Source: Pseudomonas sp. BN102
GTDB lineage: Bacteria > Pseudomonadota > Gammaproteobacteria > Pseudomonadales > Pseudomonadaceae
Assembly (NCBI RefSeq): GCF_029871245.1
Contig: NZ_SSON01000070.1
Coordinates: 186,001-250,000 of the forward strand
Direction of reading: 5' to 3'
DNA length: 64,000 nucleotides
Shown piece after piece: positions 42,194 to 51,267 of this stretch; within the stretch, counting starts at the first letter, position 1; each line of letters opens with the position of its first letter. The position numbers were made by a program, and so were the translations under genes. Under the pieces are notes generated by a model. That model worked only from the letters and a program-made list of their open reading frames with translations, was not told where the DNA came from and searched no databases.

Positions 42194-43645
42194 GTGTCTC
42201 AGTCCGAAGCAACCGCGCCAGCCAGCCATGAAGCATCCACCAGGCGCGATCCCAATGTTCAAACCGGTCCTCGATCGACCTTCCTCGGTCGCGGCCTGAC
42301 CTTCTGGGGCCAATGGCTGGTGGCCGTCAGTCTGATGATCTTGCTGCTCTGCGTGCTGGCCATGATGGAGACCGGCGAGATCGGATTGCACTATCGCATG
42401 CTGGCGCTGTTCGTCCTGTTCGGTTCAGTGCCCGTCTACTCCTTGATGCGGGTCTACCACAAGAAGCATGGATACCTGGTTGGCCTCTGCCGTTTGCTCG
42501 GTGGCTGGCTGATTCTGCTGGGCGGCCTCACGGTGGCGGTGTACGTCACCAAGACCGGCGAACACTTCTCCCGTGAAGTGGCCCTCGCCTGGGGGATGTT
42601 CGGCTTTGCCCTGCAAGCAGGCGCTTACGTGCCGTTGCATACCTTCGCCAGGCGGTACGACCGTAAGCACCAGGCCGCGCGCTCCTCACTGATCATTGGC
42701 ACCGGCGAGCTGGCCTGGAAGCTGGCGGGCAAGCTGGTGGAATACAAGTACGGGCCCGTGGTCGGTCTGGTCGCAGCGGATGAGGAGCAACTACCGAGCA
42801 ATAGTCGGTACCCGGTAATCGGCAACCTCTCGAACCTGCATGATCTGATCGTCATCCATCGCATCAGTCGCCTGTACATCGCTTTGCCGCTGACTGCGGC
42901 CGACAAGATCGAAGAGCTGTATTTCGAGCTGCTCGACGCCAATATCGATATGGTCTGGCTTCCAGACCTCCGCAGCATCATGCCGCTCAACCACTCGGTT
43001 GGTGATATCGAAGGCATGCCGGTCATCCACCTGAATAAATGTCCGCTCTCGGCTTATCCCAGTGCGGCCCTGAGCAAGGCGCTGATGGACCGCACCTTGG
43101 CCCTGCTGGCGCTTATCGTCCTGAGCCCGGTCCTGCTGGCCACCGCCGTTGCCGTGAAGTGCTCATCGCGGGGCCCGGTTCTGTTCAAGCAGGATCGCCA
43201 TGGTTGGAATGGCACCATCATCAAGGTATGGAAGTTCCGCTCCATGCGGCTGCATGACGACCCTCGGGTCATGCAGGCCCGTCGCGATGATCCGCGGATC
43301 ACCCGCGTCGGCCGCTTTATCCGCCGTACCTCGATCGACGAGTTGCCGCAGCTGTTCAACGTGTTGCTGGGGCAGATGTCCCTGGTCGGCCCGCGCCCGC
43401 ATGCTGTGGCACATAACGACTACTACATCGACAAGATTGCCGCCTACATGGCTCGACATCGGATCAAGCCCGGGATAACCGGGCTGGCCCAGATCAATGG
43501 TTGGCGCGGCGAGACCGAAACCATCGACAAGATGCAGAAGCGCGTCGAGCTGGACCTGGCCTACATCAACAACTGGTCGTTGTGGCTGGACATCAAAATC
43601 ATGGTCCAGACCCCTTTGGCACTGTTTTCACGAGATGTCTATTGA
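42194..43645 (+). CDS. wcaJ: WcaJ-type undecaprenyl-phosphate glycosyl-1-phosphate transferase (system 2)
   Basis: The 483-residue paralogue of the system 1 enzyme, alike over its whole length (GLTFWGQW, YHKKHGYL, ARSSLIIGTGELA, RFIRRTSIDELPQLFNV and the MARHRIKPGITGLAQI stretch), diverging mainly in the N-terminal tail. It should load the first sugar, probably glucose-1-phosphate, of the system 2 repeat unit. The GTG at 42194 was chosen because the conserved region starts about 35 residues later, as in the paralogue. It lies 237 bases after the VpsP-like gene. Confidence 0.92.
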   Translation: MSQSEATAPASHEASTRRDPNVQTGPRSTFLGRGLTFWGQWLVAVSLMILLLCVLAMMETGEIGLHYRMLALFVLFGSVPVYSLMRVYHKKHGYLVGLCRLLGGWLILLGGLTVAVYVTKTGEHFSREVALAWGMFGFALQAGAYVPLHTFARRYDRKHQAARSSLIIGTGELAWKLAGKLVEYKYGPVVGLVAADEEQLPSNSRYPVIGNLSNLHDLIVIHRISRLYIALPLTAADKIEELYFELLDANIDMVWLPDLRSIMPLNHSVGDIEGMPVIHLNKCPLSAYPSAALSKALMDRTLALLALIVLSPVLLATAVAVKCSSRGPVLFKQDRHGWNGTIIKVWKFRSMRLHDDPRVMQARRDDPRITRVGRFIRRTSIDELPQLFNVLLGQMSLVGPRPHAVAHNDYYIDKIAAYMARHRIKPGITGLAQINGWRGETETIDKMQKRVELDLAYINNWSLWLDIKIMVQTPLALFSRDVY

Positions 43646-43895
43646 GGCGGTCGCACCCCGATCGAGACTCCATGACGCAGCGTTGCCTGCAAATCCGAGT
43701 GATGCGGTTACAAGAGCCTCGCTGACGTTCCGGCCATCGATGCGAGCCAATGCTCGCGCGTAAACGCGCTGCCTCCCGCCGGGCAGCGCATGAGCTCGGT
43801 ATCCCTCCTCCCGCCCAGTGGTAACTGCTGTCGCCGCGTTCAGAGCGGTAACTCCATTCGTGGGCGCCCAGGCGCCTTGGCATAAGGACTGGAAG

Positions 43896-44771
43896 ATGAT
43901 GAAAGGCATTATCCTGGCCGGCGGCTCCGGAACCCGGCTCTACCCCATCACCCGGGGTGTGTCCAAGCAGCTGTTGCCGATCTACGACAAGCCCATGGTC
44001 TATTACCCGCTTTCTGCACTGATGCTCGCGGAGATTCGCGACATCCTGCTGATCAGCACGCCAGACGATATGGCGGGGTTCCAGCGGTTGCTCGGTGACG
44101 GCAGCGAGTTCGGTATCAATCTGAGCTATGCCGTGCAGCCCAGCCCCGATGGCCTGGCGCAAGCCTTCCTCATTGGCGAAGAATTCATCGGCACCGACTC
44201 GGTGTGCCTGGTGCTCGGCGACAACATTTTCTATGGCCAGGGCTTCCGGCTCATGTTGTGCGAGGCTGCCCGGCGTGAGAAGGGCGCCACCGTGTTCGGC
44301 TATCAGGTGAAGGACCCGGAGCGCTTTGGTGTGGTCGAGTTCGATGACCAGAAGCGTGCAGTCTCAATCGAGGAAAAGCCGCTCAAGCCCAAGTCCCAGT
44401 TCGCCGTCACCGGTCTGTACTTCTACGACAACGGCGTGGTGGAGATCGCCAGGCAGGTGAGGCCGTCCGCCCGGGGCGAGCTGGAAATCACCAGCATCAA
44501 CCAGGTGTATCTGGAGCGCGGCGACCTCTATGTCGAACTGCTCGGCCGCGGCTTCGCCTGGCTGGACACCGGTACCCATGAAAGCCTGCAGGAGGCCGGC
44601 GTATTCGTCGAAACCGTCGAGAAACGCCAAGGCTTCAAGATCGCCTGCCTGGAAGAAATTGCCTTCACCAATGGCTGGCTGAAGGCCGATCACCTCTACC
44701 GGATCGGCCAATCCCTGAGCAAGAACAGTTATGGCCAGTATCTGCTGTCCCTGGTGAGGGAGGTCGTATGA
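43896..44771 (+). CDS. rmlA: glucose-1-phosphate thymidylyltransferase (copy 2)
   Basis: A 291-residue second RmlA with GGSGTRLYP near 9-17, [10 protein letters not shown] and GDNIF. It differs from copy 1 throughout, so it is not a recent duplicate. It overlaps the VioA-like aminotransferase by four bases and no rmlC or rmlD follows; it therefore probably feeds a dTDP-amino-sugar pathway rather than rhamnose, with RmlB supplied from 5105-6169. The start at 43896 has AAGGA seven bases upstream; ATG 43899 is also possible. Confidence 0.95.
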   Translation: MMKGIILAGGSGTRLYPITRGVSKQLLPIYDKPMVYYPLSALMLAEIRDILLISTPDDMAGFQRLLGDGSEFGINLSYAVQPSPDGLAQAFLIGEEFIGTDSVCLVLGDNIFYGQGFRLMLCEAARREKGATVFGYQVKDPERFGVVEFDDQKRAVSIEEKPLKPKSQFAVTGLYFYDNGVVEIARQVRPSARGELEITSINQVYLERGDLYVELLGRGFAWLDTGTHESLQEAGVFVETVEKRQGFKIACLEEIAFTNGWLKADHLYRIGQSLSKNSYGQYLLSLVREVV

Positions 44772-45889
44772 ACGACAAACCGGTTTACGTCACTCAGCCT
44801 TACCTGCCCCCGCTGGAGGAGTTCCTCCCCTATCTGCAGCACATCTGGGACAACAAGATCCTCACCAATGGCGGACCGATGCACAAGGAGCTGGAAGCTG
44901 CTCTTTCCAACTACCTTGGCGTCGAGCACATCGCCCTGTTCAACAATGGCACCATTGCCCTGCTGACGGCGTTGCAGGCCCTGCGCGTGGCAGGTGAGGT
45001 CATCACCACACCCTACTCCTTCGTCGCCACCGCCCATTCGCTGCTGTGGAATGGCATCAAGCCTGTGTTCGTGGACATCGATCCACATACCCTCAATCTC
45101 GACCCGGCCAGGATCGAAGCCGCCATTACCCCGCAGACCACCGCCATCATGCCGGTGCACTGCTATGGCAACCCATGCGATGTCGAAGCCATCCAGAAAA
45201 TCGCCGATAACTACAACCTGCGGGTGATCTACGACGCAGCCCACACCTTTGGCGTGGAGGATGAAGGCGGCAGCATTCTCCGCCACGGCGACCTCAGTGT
45301 GCTGAGCTTCCATGCCACCAAGGTGTTCAACACCTTCGAGGGCGGCGCCATCATTTGCCCGGATGCCAAAACCAAGCAGCGCATCAACAATCTGAAGAAC
45401 TTCGGCTTTGTCGATGAAGTCACAGTGGTCGCCTCCGGCATCAACGGAAAAATGAGCGAAATCAACGCGGCCTTTGGTCTGCTGCAACTCCAGCATATCG
45501 ACAGCGCAATCGCCCGCCGTAAAGAGATCGACCAGACCTATCGCGAACAGCTGAAAGATGTCAAAGGCATCCGCATCGTCGAGAGAGCCGGTCAAAAGGT
45601 CGCCAATTATTCCTACTTCCCGATCCTGGTCGAGGGGGATTACCCGCTGAGCCGCGACGAGCTGTACCAAAAGCTCAAAGAGAACAACATATTCGGTCGT
45701 CGCTACTTCTATCCGCTGATAAGCGAGTTCCCGATGTATCGGGGGCTGGTCTCGGCGCAGCGCAGCAACCTGCCCGTAGCACACTCGGTATCTGAAAAGG
45801 TGATCTGCCTGCCAATGTATCCGGCGCTGCAGGAAGCATCGATCATTGCCATTGGGGAACTGATAAGTAATGTGCGGGAACGCGTGTAA
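44768..45889 (+). CDS. DegT/DnrJ family dTDP-sugar aminotransferase, VioA-like
   Basis: A 373-residue PLP-dependent sugar aminotransferase. Lys185 in FHATKVF binds PLP, Asp156 in YDAAH supports the ring, and [11 protein letters not shown] near the N-terminus is typical of VioA-type enzymes, which convert dTDP-4-keto-6-deoxyglucose to dTDP-4-amino-4,6-dideoxyglucose. Coupling to rmlA fits that pathway. WecE (galacto product) and FdtB (3-amino) are alternatives; no FdtA-like isomerase is present nearby. Confidence 0.85.
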   Translation: MNDKPVYVTQPYLPPLEEFLPYLQHIWDNKILTNGGPMHKELEAALSNYLGVEHIALFNNGTIALLTALQALRVAGEVITTPYSFVATAHSLLWNGIKPVFVDIDPHTLNLDPARIEAAITPQTTAIMPVHCYGNPCDVEAIQKIADNYNLRVIYDAAHTFGVEDEGGSILRHGDLSVLSFHATKVFNTFEGGAIICPDAKTKQRINNLKNFGFVDEVTVVASGINGKMSEINAAFGLLQLQHIDSAIARRKEIDQTYREQLKDVKGIRIVERAGQKVANYSYFPILVEGDYPLSRDELYQKLKENNIFGRRYFYPLISEFPMYRGLVSAQRSNLPVAHSVSEKVICLPMYPALQEASIIAIGELISNVRERV

Positions 45890-46025
45890 CTAAGCTCGCA
45901 GTAATGCTCTTCTGTATTCGGGGTGTATCGAGTTCGATGCTGGGCAAATTCGTCTTTTATGTTGGCATGATGGCGTCCGGTTGCTCTGACAACAGTTCTC
46001 CAATCATCAACCGGGGTGAGAAAAC

Positions 46026-47000
46026 ATGAATGAAGCTGTTGGCGGTTATTTTGAACTTGAATTGCCGTCAGGCACCGCAGATCTCTATCCGGAGGCGCTA
46101 CGGTTTCAATCCGCGCGCGCCAGCTTCTACGCATTGCTCTGCGCCGGCCGCCCTCGCAAGGTCTGGATGCCACACTACATTTGTGACTCCATGCTTGGCC
46201 CCCTGAGCAAGGCAGGTATCGAGGTTTCCTTTTATTCTGTCAATGAAGATTTCTCCATCAAGGATGAAATAAATCTTCATCCTTATGAGTGGATTCTGTA
46301 TGTAAATTATTTTGGTGTCTGCTCGAGTCGGCAGCGTGAAATCCTGAATAAATTCAATCCCGAACAAGTCGTCTTTGACCATTCTCAGGCATTCTTTGTC
46401 CCCCCATTTGATTGCTTGGCCACTATTTACTCTCCACGGAAATTTTTCGGTATACCGGATGGTGGACTCCTGATTACGAAGCTTCACGTTCCTGAACCGG
46501 AGGAGATTGACGAAGGATCGATCCAGCGCTCGCTTCCTCTCTTGATGCGGCTTGCTGGAACCCCGGAATCTGGATACGCCGATCACCAGGCTGCAGAAAA
46601 AACGCTCGAGGACTTCCGCTATAGAAGGATGTCCGCGCTTACGGAAAGGCTTCTATCCAGTATCGATTACGAAGCAGCACGATTAAAAAGAGACGAAAAT
46701 TTCAGGTTTCTCCATAAGGCGCTTGGTCCACACAATAGGCTGGAGATAGATACTGGAGATATTGATGGGCCGTTGTGCTACCCGTTCTTTAACGACCTGA
46801 AAGGTCTTAGAGCGGTGCTTATCAAGGAAAGAGTATTCACGCCAACGTATTGGGAAACCTGTCTCTCTCGTGTTAAGGCCGAGTCTCTGGAGTACGAATT
46901 TGTCAGTAGCCTGGTTCCAATTCCATGTGATCAGCGTTACAGCGCGAAAGATTACGGGGCCACGATGCGCATAATCAATTGCAGCATCACGAGTGCGTGA
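46026..47000 (+). CDS. divergent PLP-fold (DegT-related) protein
   Basis: A 324-residue protein I cannot name. Its pattern follows the fold-type I sugar aminotransferases: KVWMPHYICDSM (about 45-56) as the cofactor-phosphate region, Asp118 in VFDHSQAF as ring-binding Asp, and Lys139 in SPRKFFGIPDGG as the possible Schiff-base Lys. It is shorter than DegT enzymes and lacks their usual C-terminal motifs. It is followed by WbqC, suggesting that the two act together in modifying an amino sugar. Its own start is at ATG 46026. Confidence 0.6.
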   Translation: MNEAVGGYFELELPSGTADLYPEALRFQSARASFYALLCAGRPRKVWMPHYICDSMLGPLSKAGIEVSFYSVNEDFSIKDEINLHPYEWILYVNYFGVCSSRQREILNKFNPEQVVFDHSQAFFVPPFDCLATIYSPRKFFGIPDGGLLITKLHVPEPEEIDEGSIQRSLPLLMRLAGTPESGYADHQAAEKTLEDFRYRRMSALTERLLSSIDYEAARLKRDENFRFLHKALGPHNRLEIDTGDIDGPLCYPFFNDLKGLRAVLIKERVFTPTYWETCLSRVKAESLEYEFVSSLVPIPCDQRYSAKDYGATMRIINCSITSA

Positions 47001-47116
47001 GTTCGACCTGGGGGATGGTGCTGGCAAGCGGATTCAGTGTCTCGGGACCATGCTATTGAGCTGGCGATGGCGTGGACTTCGCTTCGAATCAGTGTCTCTA
47101 TCAAGGGGTTACATCG

Positions 47117-47854
47117 ATGTCCAGAACGATTGCAATGATGCAGCCCTATCTATTTCCTTATTTGGGGTATTTTCAGTTAATAGCAACCTCGGATTTATTT
47201 GTGCTTGGCGATGACTTGCAGTATGTCAAGGAGAGCTGGATAAATCGAAATCGTATTCTTGTTAATGGCGAGCCTAAGTTCATAACTTTTCCGCTCAAGA
47301 AGGATTGCCATACACTGAATATAAACCAGCGTCAATTGTGCGATGGGATTCAGGATGAATTGACTCGGATTCTCAAGACGATTTCCTTGAATTACTCGCG
47401 AGCGCCATTTCTAAGCGAAGTGTTCCCGTGGCTGGAACAGGTAATGCGCCACCCGCAAACGAATCTCGCTCGATATGCTGAAAATGCCATACGTGAGACC
47501 TGTTCCTATCTGGGTATTACTACACCGCTAGTGCGCTCATCCGACTTGGTCCTGCCGCCACCAATCGACCACCAGGATCGAGTTATCCAAACCATGAGAG
47601 TAATGGGTGGCAATACATACATAAATCCGATCGGTGGATTGAGTTTGTATTGCCCTGAGTATTTCATGAGTCGTGGCATACAGCTGCGTTTTCATCGCAC
47701 CGACAAGATCGAATATAGGCAATCGAAGAATCCGTTTGTGGCGAACCTGTCGATCATCGATCTACTTATGTTCAATAGTATCGATGAAATTCGCCTGATG
47801 TTGAGCAGGTTTTCATTAGGACGATCAGCAGAAGACTTTATTGACCTGATTTAA
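47117..47854 (+). CDS. WbqC family protein (copy 2)
   Basis: A 245-residue WbqC-family protein with AMMQPYLFPYLGYFQL, VKESWINRNRIL, FPLKK, a PF-rich segment and NPIGGLSLY. It is AT-rich like its neighbours and sits between the divergent PLP protein and the WecF-like transferase. The start at 47117 has AAGGGG eight bases upstream. The isolated paralogue at 31627-32337 shares the family core but is diverged. Function is probably in building an unusual amino sugar; this is inferred from context. Confidence 0.85.
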   Translation: MSRTIAMMQPYLFPYLGYFQLIATSDLFVLGDDLQYVKESWINRNRILVNGEPKFITFPLKKDCHTLNINQRQLCDGIQDELTRILKTISLNYSRAPFLSEVFPWLEQVMRHPQTNLARYAENAIRETCSYLGITTPLVRSSDLVLPPPIDHQDRVIQTMRVMGGNTYINPIGGLSLYCPEYFMSRGIQLRFHRTDKIEYRQSKNPFVANLSIIDLLMFNSIDEIRLMLSRFSLGRSAEDFIDLI

Positions 47855-48004
47855 TGCGCTTGCGCAGTTACTTGGTTTGCCCTGTCGGCGAATTCAAATA
47901 TCTGACGCTAAGTATGCCGGGTGATGAAAATAATCCGTATGGCCCCTTCTGAAGTCGTCAGTGATTCCTAGGGGGAAATCTCATCGAAATTATGGGCTTA
48001 GTAA

Positions 48005-49147
48005 ATGGCTGATCTAAAGATTCTCCACTTGGCGCATGACGAGAAATTCATTGACGCGGCAATAAGCGACTTTGAGAGAGTGGCACCGGGCTCCAATCAC
48101 TTATATGTTTACAGTAGGAGGCCGATAAAATATATAAAATCTCCTGCGAAGATGCCTTCGATAATTTCGATACTGACCGGAGGGGTCTCGAAGGATCTTG
48201 GTGGTTATGATATGGCGATCATCCACTCGCTCAACCCTGTTTGGTATAAAACAATTTCCAGGCTTCCAAAAGAAATGCCCGTAGTCTGGATAGGGTGGGG
48301 CTATGATTACTATGATGTCATATACGGAAGTCGGGATAAGATGCTACTGCCCCTGACACGTATGGAAATCCAAGAAAATATTCCTCAAAAAAGCCCAATA
48401 GAGAAGTTGAAGGACCTAATCCGTAGGTCGTTGGTTCCAATAAGCAAGGAAAAAGTCATTAGAAGAATTAATTTCTTCTCGCCCGTACTGCCCGGGGAGT
48501 ATGAGTTGGTGAGACAAAAGCATCCGGCGGGTGGGTTTCCAGATTATTGTTCCTGGAATTACGGTGAAATAGAGGAAACTCTGGAGAATGATCTTAAAGA
48601 CGCTCGAGTGACAGGGCGCTCAATTTTGGTTGGCAATAGTGCATTTGCTGAAAACAACCACATCGACTCTTTTGCTCTTCTGTCAGAATTGGGCGTTGAC
48701 GACAGAAGGGTTGTCGTCCCGCTCAGCTACGGTGACGCGCGCTACAGAGACCTGGTCATGAAGAAGGGAAGAAGACTGTTCGGTGAACGGTTTTTCCCGC
48801 TCGTTGATTTCATGCCTTTGATGGATTATGTGAAAACCCTGGAGTCGTGCGGTTTCGTAATTATGAATCATCTGCGGCAACAGGCGGTAAGCAATATAAT
48901 TATCATGCTCCATATTGGGGCAAAGGTGTTCTTGCGAAAAGAGTGCCCGACTTACGCATTTTTTCGCGAGATGGGTGCTGTGATTTTTTCAGTGCAAGAA
49001 CTCGAACAGGATCCCGGATTACTCGAGAATCGCCTTGACCAAGCGAGCACGGAAATCAATCGGGACATAGTCAGGAAAAACTTCTCGAAAGAAGTTTGCC
49101 AAATAAAAACCATAAATCTGCTCAAGCAGGTGTGCCAATCACTCTAG
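48005..49147 (+). CDS. WecF-like glycosyltransferase (GT56)
   Basis: A 380-residue protein that matches the GT56 family typified by WecF, the dTDP-Fuc4NAc:lipid II transferase of enterobacterial common antigen. Key segments are ILVGNSAFAENNHID, VVVPLSYGDARYRD, FGERFFPLVDFMPL and NHLRQQAVSN. The presence of a dTDP-amino-sugar pathway (rmlA-2, VioA-like) in the same operon fits a dTDP-4-amino-4,6-dideoxyhexose donor. The exact sugar is not determined. Confidence 0.85.
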   Translation: MADLKILHLAHDEKFIDAAISDFERVAPGSNHLYVYSRRPIKYIKSPAKMPSIISILTGGVSKDLGGYDMAIIHSLNPVWYKTISRLPKEMPVVWIGWGYDYYDVIYGSRDKMLLPLTRMEIQENIPQKSPIEKLKDLIRRSLVPISKEKVIRRINFFSPVLPGEYELVRQKHPAGGFPDYCSWNYGEIEETLENDLKDARVTGRSILVGNSAFAENNHIDSFALLSELGVDDRRVVVPLSYGDARYRDLVMKKGRRLFGERFFPLVDFMPLMDYVKTLESCGFVIMNHLRQQAVSNIIIMLHIGAKVFLRKECPTYAFFREMGAVIFSVQELEQDPGLLENRLDQASTEINRDIVRKNFSKEVCQIKTINLLKQVCQSL

Positions 49148-49268
49148 TGGCGGATGAGTTTGGCTTAAGGGCTATACATCGCCTGTCCAGTTCTTGAAGA
49201 GCGCGACGCCCTGCTTGACGCGATCTCATCGCGGAAGAATCGAAATCCAACCCGGAAGACCATCCGAC

Positions 49269-50552
49269 ATGAGCGTAGCCAAGAGGCTGTATTCTGCCCT
49301 CGGGGCGAATCTGACCAGCCAAGCGATAACTGTTTTAATCCAAGTGCTTTCAGTCCCGATTTTTCTGTATTTCTGGGGGGTTGAAAGATATGGCGAATGG
49401 ATCCTCATATCGGCCATACCGGCATATTTTGCACTTTCTGATTTTGGATTCATTTCCGTAGCCATCAACAGAATGAGCATTCTGAGCTCAGCGGGCGATC
49501 ACAAGGGTTCCGAGACGGTTTTTCATACGGCAATAAAATTTACGGCTATTACCTCGTTTGCTGTATTTGTCGGGGCAATTCTCATCCTGGCGCTATTGGA
49601 AGTGGTTTTTCCGTGGGGGATCGAGAAGAAATTGGCTCTGATGCTGTTGATTACGACGTCGCTACTTGCGATGGCGGGTGGTCTTTTTGATGCGGTATTC
49701 AGGGCGTCGGATGAATATGCGCTTGGAACCAATATGGCCAATGTGGCCAGGCTGGTTGAATGGGGGTTTCTAATACTGGGAGCCAGTCTCGGTGGAAGCG
49801 TAATTTATGCAGCGCTGAGCCAATTCATTGGTAGGGTTATCGAAACGATAATAATATTCTGGATAGTAAAAAGTCGGCATCCACATTTCAGTTGGTCAAC
49901 AAAATACGCCGATATGAACGAGTTCAAGGAAATGATCAAGCCTTCCTTGGCATTCATGGCCTTTCCGACTGCCAACGCATTGAACATCCAGGGCGTCACA
50001 CTTCTTGTTGGTTATCTGTTTGGGCCGGCGTCCGTGGTGATATTCAATACATACCGAACTATCTCCAGGGTTCTCGTCCAGGTTATCGCCTTGCTTGGAA
50101 GATCCTTGTGGCCTGAAATATCGAAGCAGTTTGGCGCTGGGAATTTCAGCGCTGTAGTCTCTCTATATAAATATGGGATCCTGGGCTCTGTGTTCATCAG
50201 CCTTGCAGCGTCTCTGCCGGTATATTTCCTGGCGCCTTACATACTGGAGGAGTGGACTTCTGGACATGTTCAATTCGACGGGTTCCTCCTTAAGGCATTT
50301 CTGCTTTCGACCATACTCACATCGTTTTGGCAGATGAGCATGATCGTCTTGTCTGCCACCAATCAGCATTCCGGGTTTTCAGTGACATATTTGTTGTCGG
50401 CATTGCTCTGCGTGCTTGTGACTTACAGCATCAGCGGTGTATTCGGGTTCAACGCTCCTTTGATTGGAATGATCTTGTTCGAGTTGTTGGTGATCATGTC
50501 GTCTGGCTATTACGTAAAAGATCTAATATTCAAAAATGGTAGATGCGTATGA
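49269..50552 (+). CDS. wzx: Wzx flippase (system 2)
   Basis: A 427-residue MOP-superfamily membrane protein with about twelve hydrophobic segments, normal length for Wzx. Typical features are the opening LTSQAITVLIQVLSVPIFLYFWGVERYGEW, split as LTSQAITVLIQ and WGVERYGEWIL, and DFGFISVAINRM. It moves the lipid-linked repeat unit of system 2 across the inner membrane. The ATG at 49269 was chosen for the family N-terminus; the upstream start at 49194 is not conserved. Confidence 0.87.
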   Translation: MSVAKRLYSALGANLTSQAITVLIQVLSVPIFLYFWGVERYGEWILISAIPAYFALSDFGFISVAINRMSILSSAGDHKGSETVFHTAIKFTAITSFAVFVGAILILALLEVVFPWGIEKKLALMLLITTSLLAMAGGLFDAVFRASDEYALGTNMANVARLVEWGFLILGASLGGSVIYAALSQFIGRVIETIIIFWIVKSRHPHFSWSTKYADMNEFKEMIKPSLAFMAFPTANALNIQGVTLLVGYLFGPASVVIFNTYRTISRVLVQVIALLGRSLWPEISKQFGAGNFSAVVSLYKYGILGSVFISLAASLPVYFLAPYILEEWTSGHVQFDGFLLKAFLLSTILTSFWQMSMIVLSATNQHSGFSVTYLLSALLCVLVTYSISGVFGFNAPLIGMILFELLVIMSSGYYVKDLIFKNGRCV

Positions 50553-51151
50553 TTGCTTATCTATGGAAAAACCGCGAGGCGCCCGATTTTCTCTCGAAGC
50601 GTTGGTTTGTGGTCTGGGCCAAGCGAGCATTGACCAGCGGAGGTCTTCTTAAGATCGTGTTTGAAAGGGCCAGGCTGACCATAAGAGGTGTGACCGTTGG
50701 TAATCTGTCCGTAGTTCGCGGGGTAGATATCAATGGGCGTCCGCTGAACCTGAAAATAGGAACCAACACTTCCTTGGTTGGCCCCTTGCATATCGCCTGT
50801 CATGACATTGTTGAAATAGGCTCGCATGTGACCATAAACAGCGGGGTTACAATCTTGACGGCCAGCCATAGCCTATCCGACCCGAAATGGCTGTCTTTCA
50901 AAAAGCCGATATACATAAAGGATTACGCCTGGATTGCCACTGGAGCGACAATCCTACCTGGGGTAACCATTGGCCGAGGGGCTGTAGTCGGTGCGGGCGC
51001 GGTAGTTACCAAGGATATTCCCGACTACTCGGTGGCTGTGGGAAATCCTGCAACGATCAAGGAAAACAAGCGCTGCATGGACCTTGAATATAACCCGGTC
51101 ATATTTTGTGCCCCTTATGAGGCATGGGTTGGGAAAGCGCTGACGAGGTAG
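50549..51151 (+). CDS. left-handed beta-helix acetyltransferase
   Basis: A 200-residue acyltransferase with hexapeptide repeats (about 75-185), including IGSHVTINSGVTIL, the catalytic-type His in TASHS, and GATILPGVTIGRGAVVGAGAVVT. It probably acetylates a sugar of the repeat unit. The ATG at 50549 overlaps the wzx stop (ATGA); ATG 50543 is possible. The stop TAG is supplied by the first bases of a dispersed repeat (51148-51226), so the C-terminus may have been altered by its insertion. Confidence 0.85.
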   Translation: MIAYLWKNREAPDFLSKRWFVVWAKRALTSGGLLKIVFERARLTIRGVTVGNLSVVRGVDINGRPLNLKIGTNTSLVGPLHIACHDIVEIGSHVTINSGVTILTASHSLSDPKWLSFKKPIYIKDYAWIATGATILPGVTIGRGAVVGAGAVVTKDIPDYSVAVGNPATIKENKRCMDLEYNPVIFCAPYEAWVGKALTR

Positions 51152-51226
51152 GGTGCGCCGTGCGCACCAATGGTTGATCGAGGCGCAGGGACTGATCCCG
51201 CGATCGGCGCGCATGGCGCACCCCGC
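51148..51226. repeat. GTAGGGTGCGC dispersed repeat, copy 3
   Basis: Third copy of the element at 28347-28425 and 33199-33278, with ends GTAGGGTGCGC and GCGCACCCCGC. It provides the acetyltransferase stop codon and lies inside the system 2 operon, just before a GT4 gene. Confidence 0.8.
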
Positions 51227-51267
51227 GGTGGGGCAAGTGCCGAAATACGACTTTTCATGGTGAACCA

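Noticed and set aside
48005-49147. Reading this gene as a GT4 transferase
   Set aside because: The VGNSA, VPLSYGD and NHLRQQA segments fit GT56 (WecF) rather than the GT4 pattern, and no EX7E segment is present.
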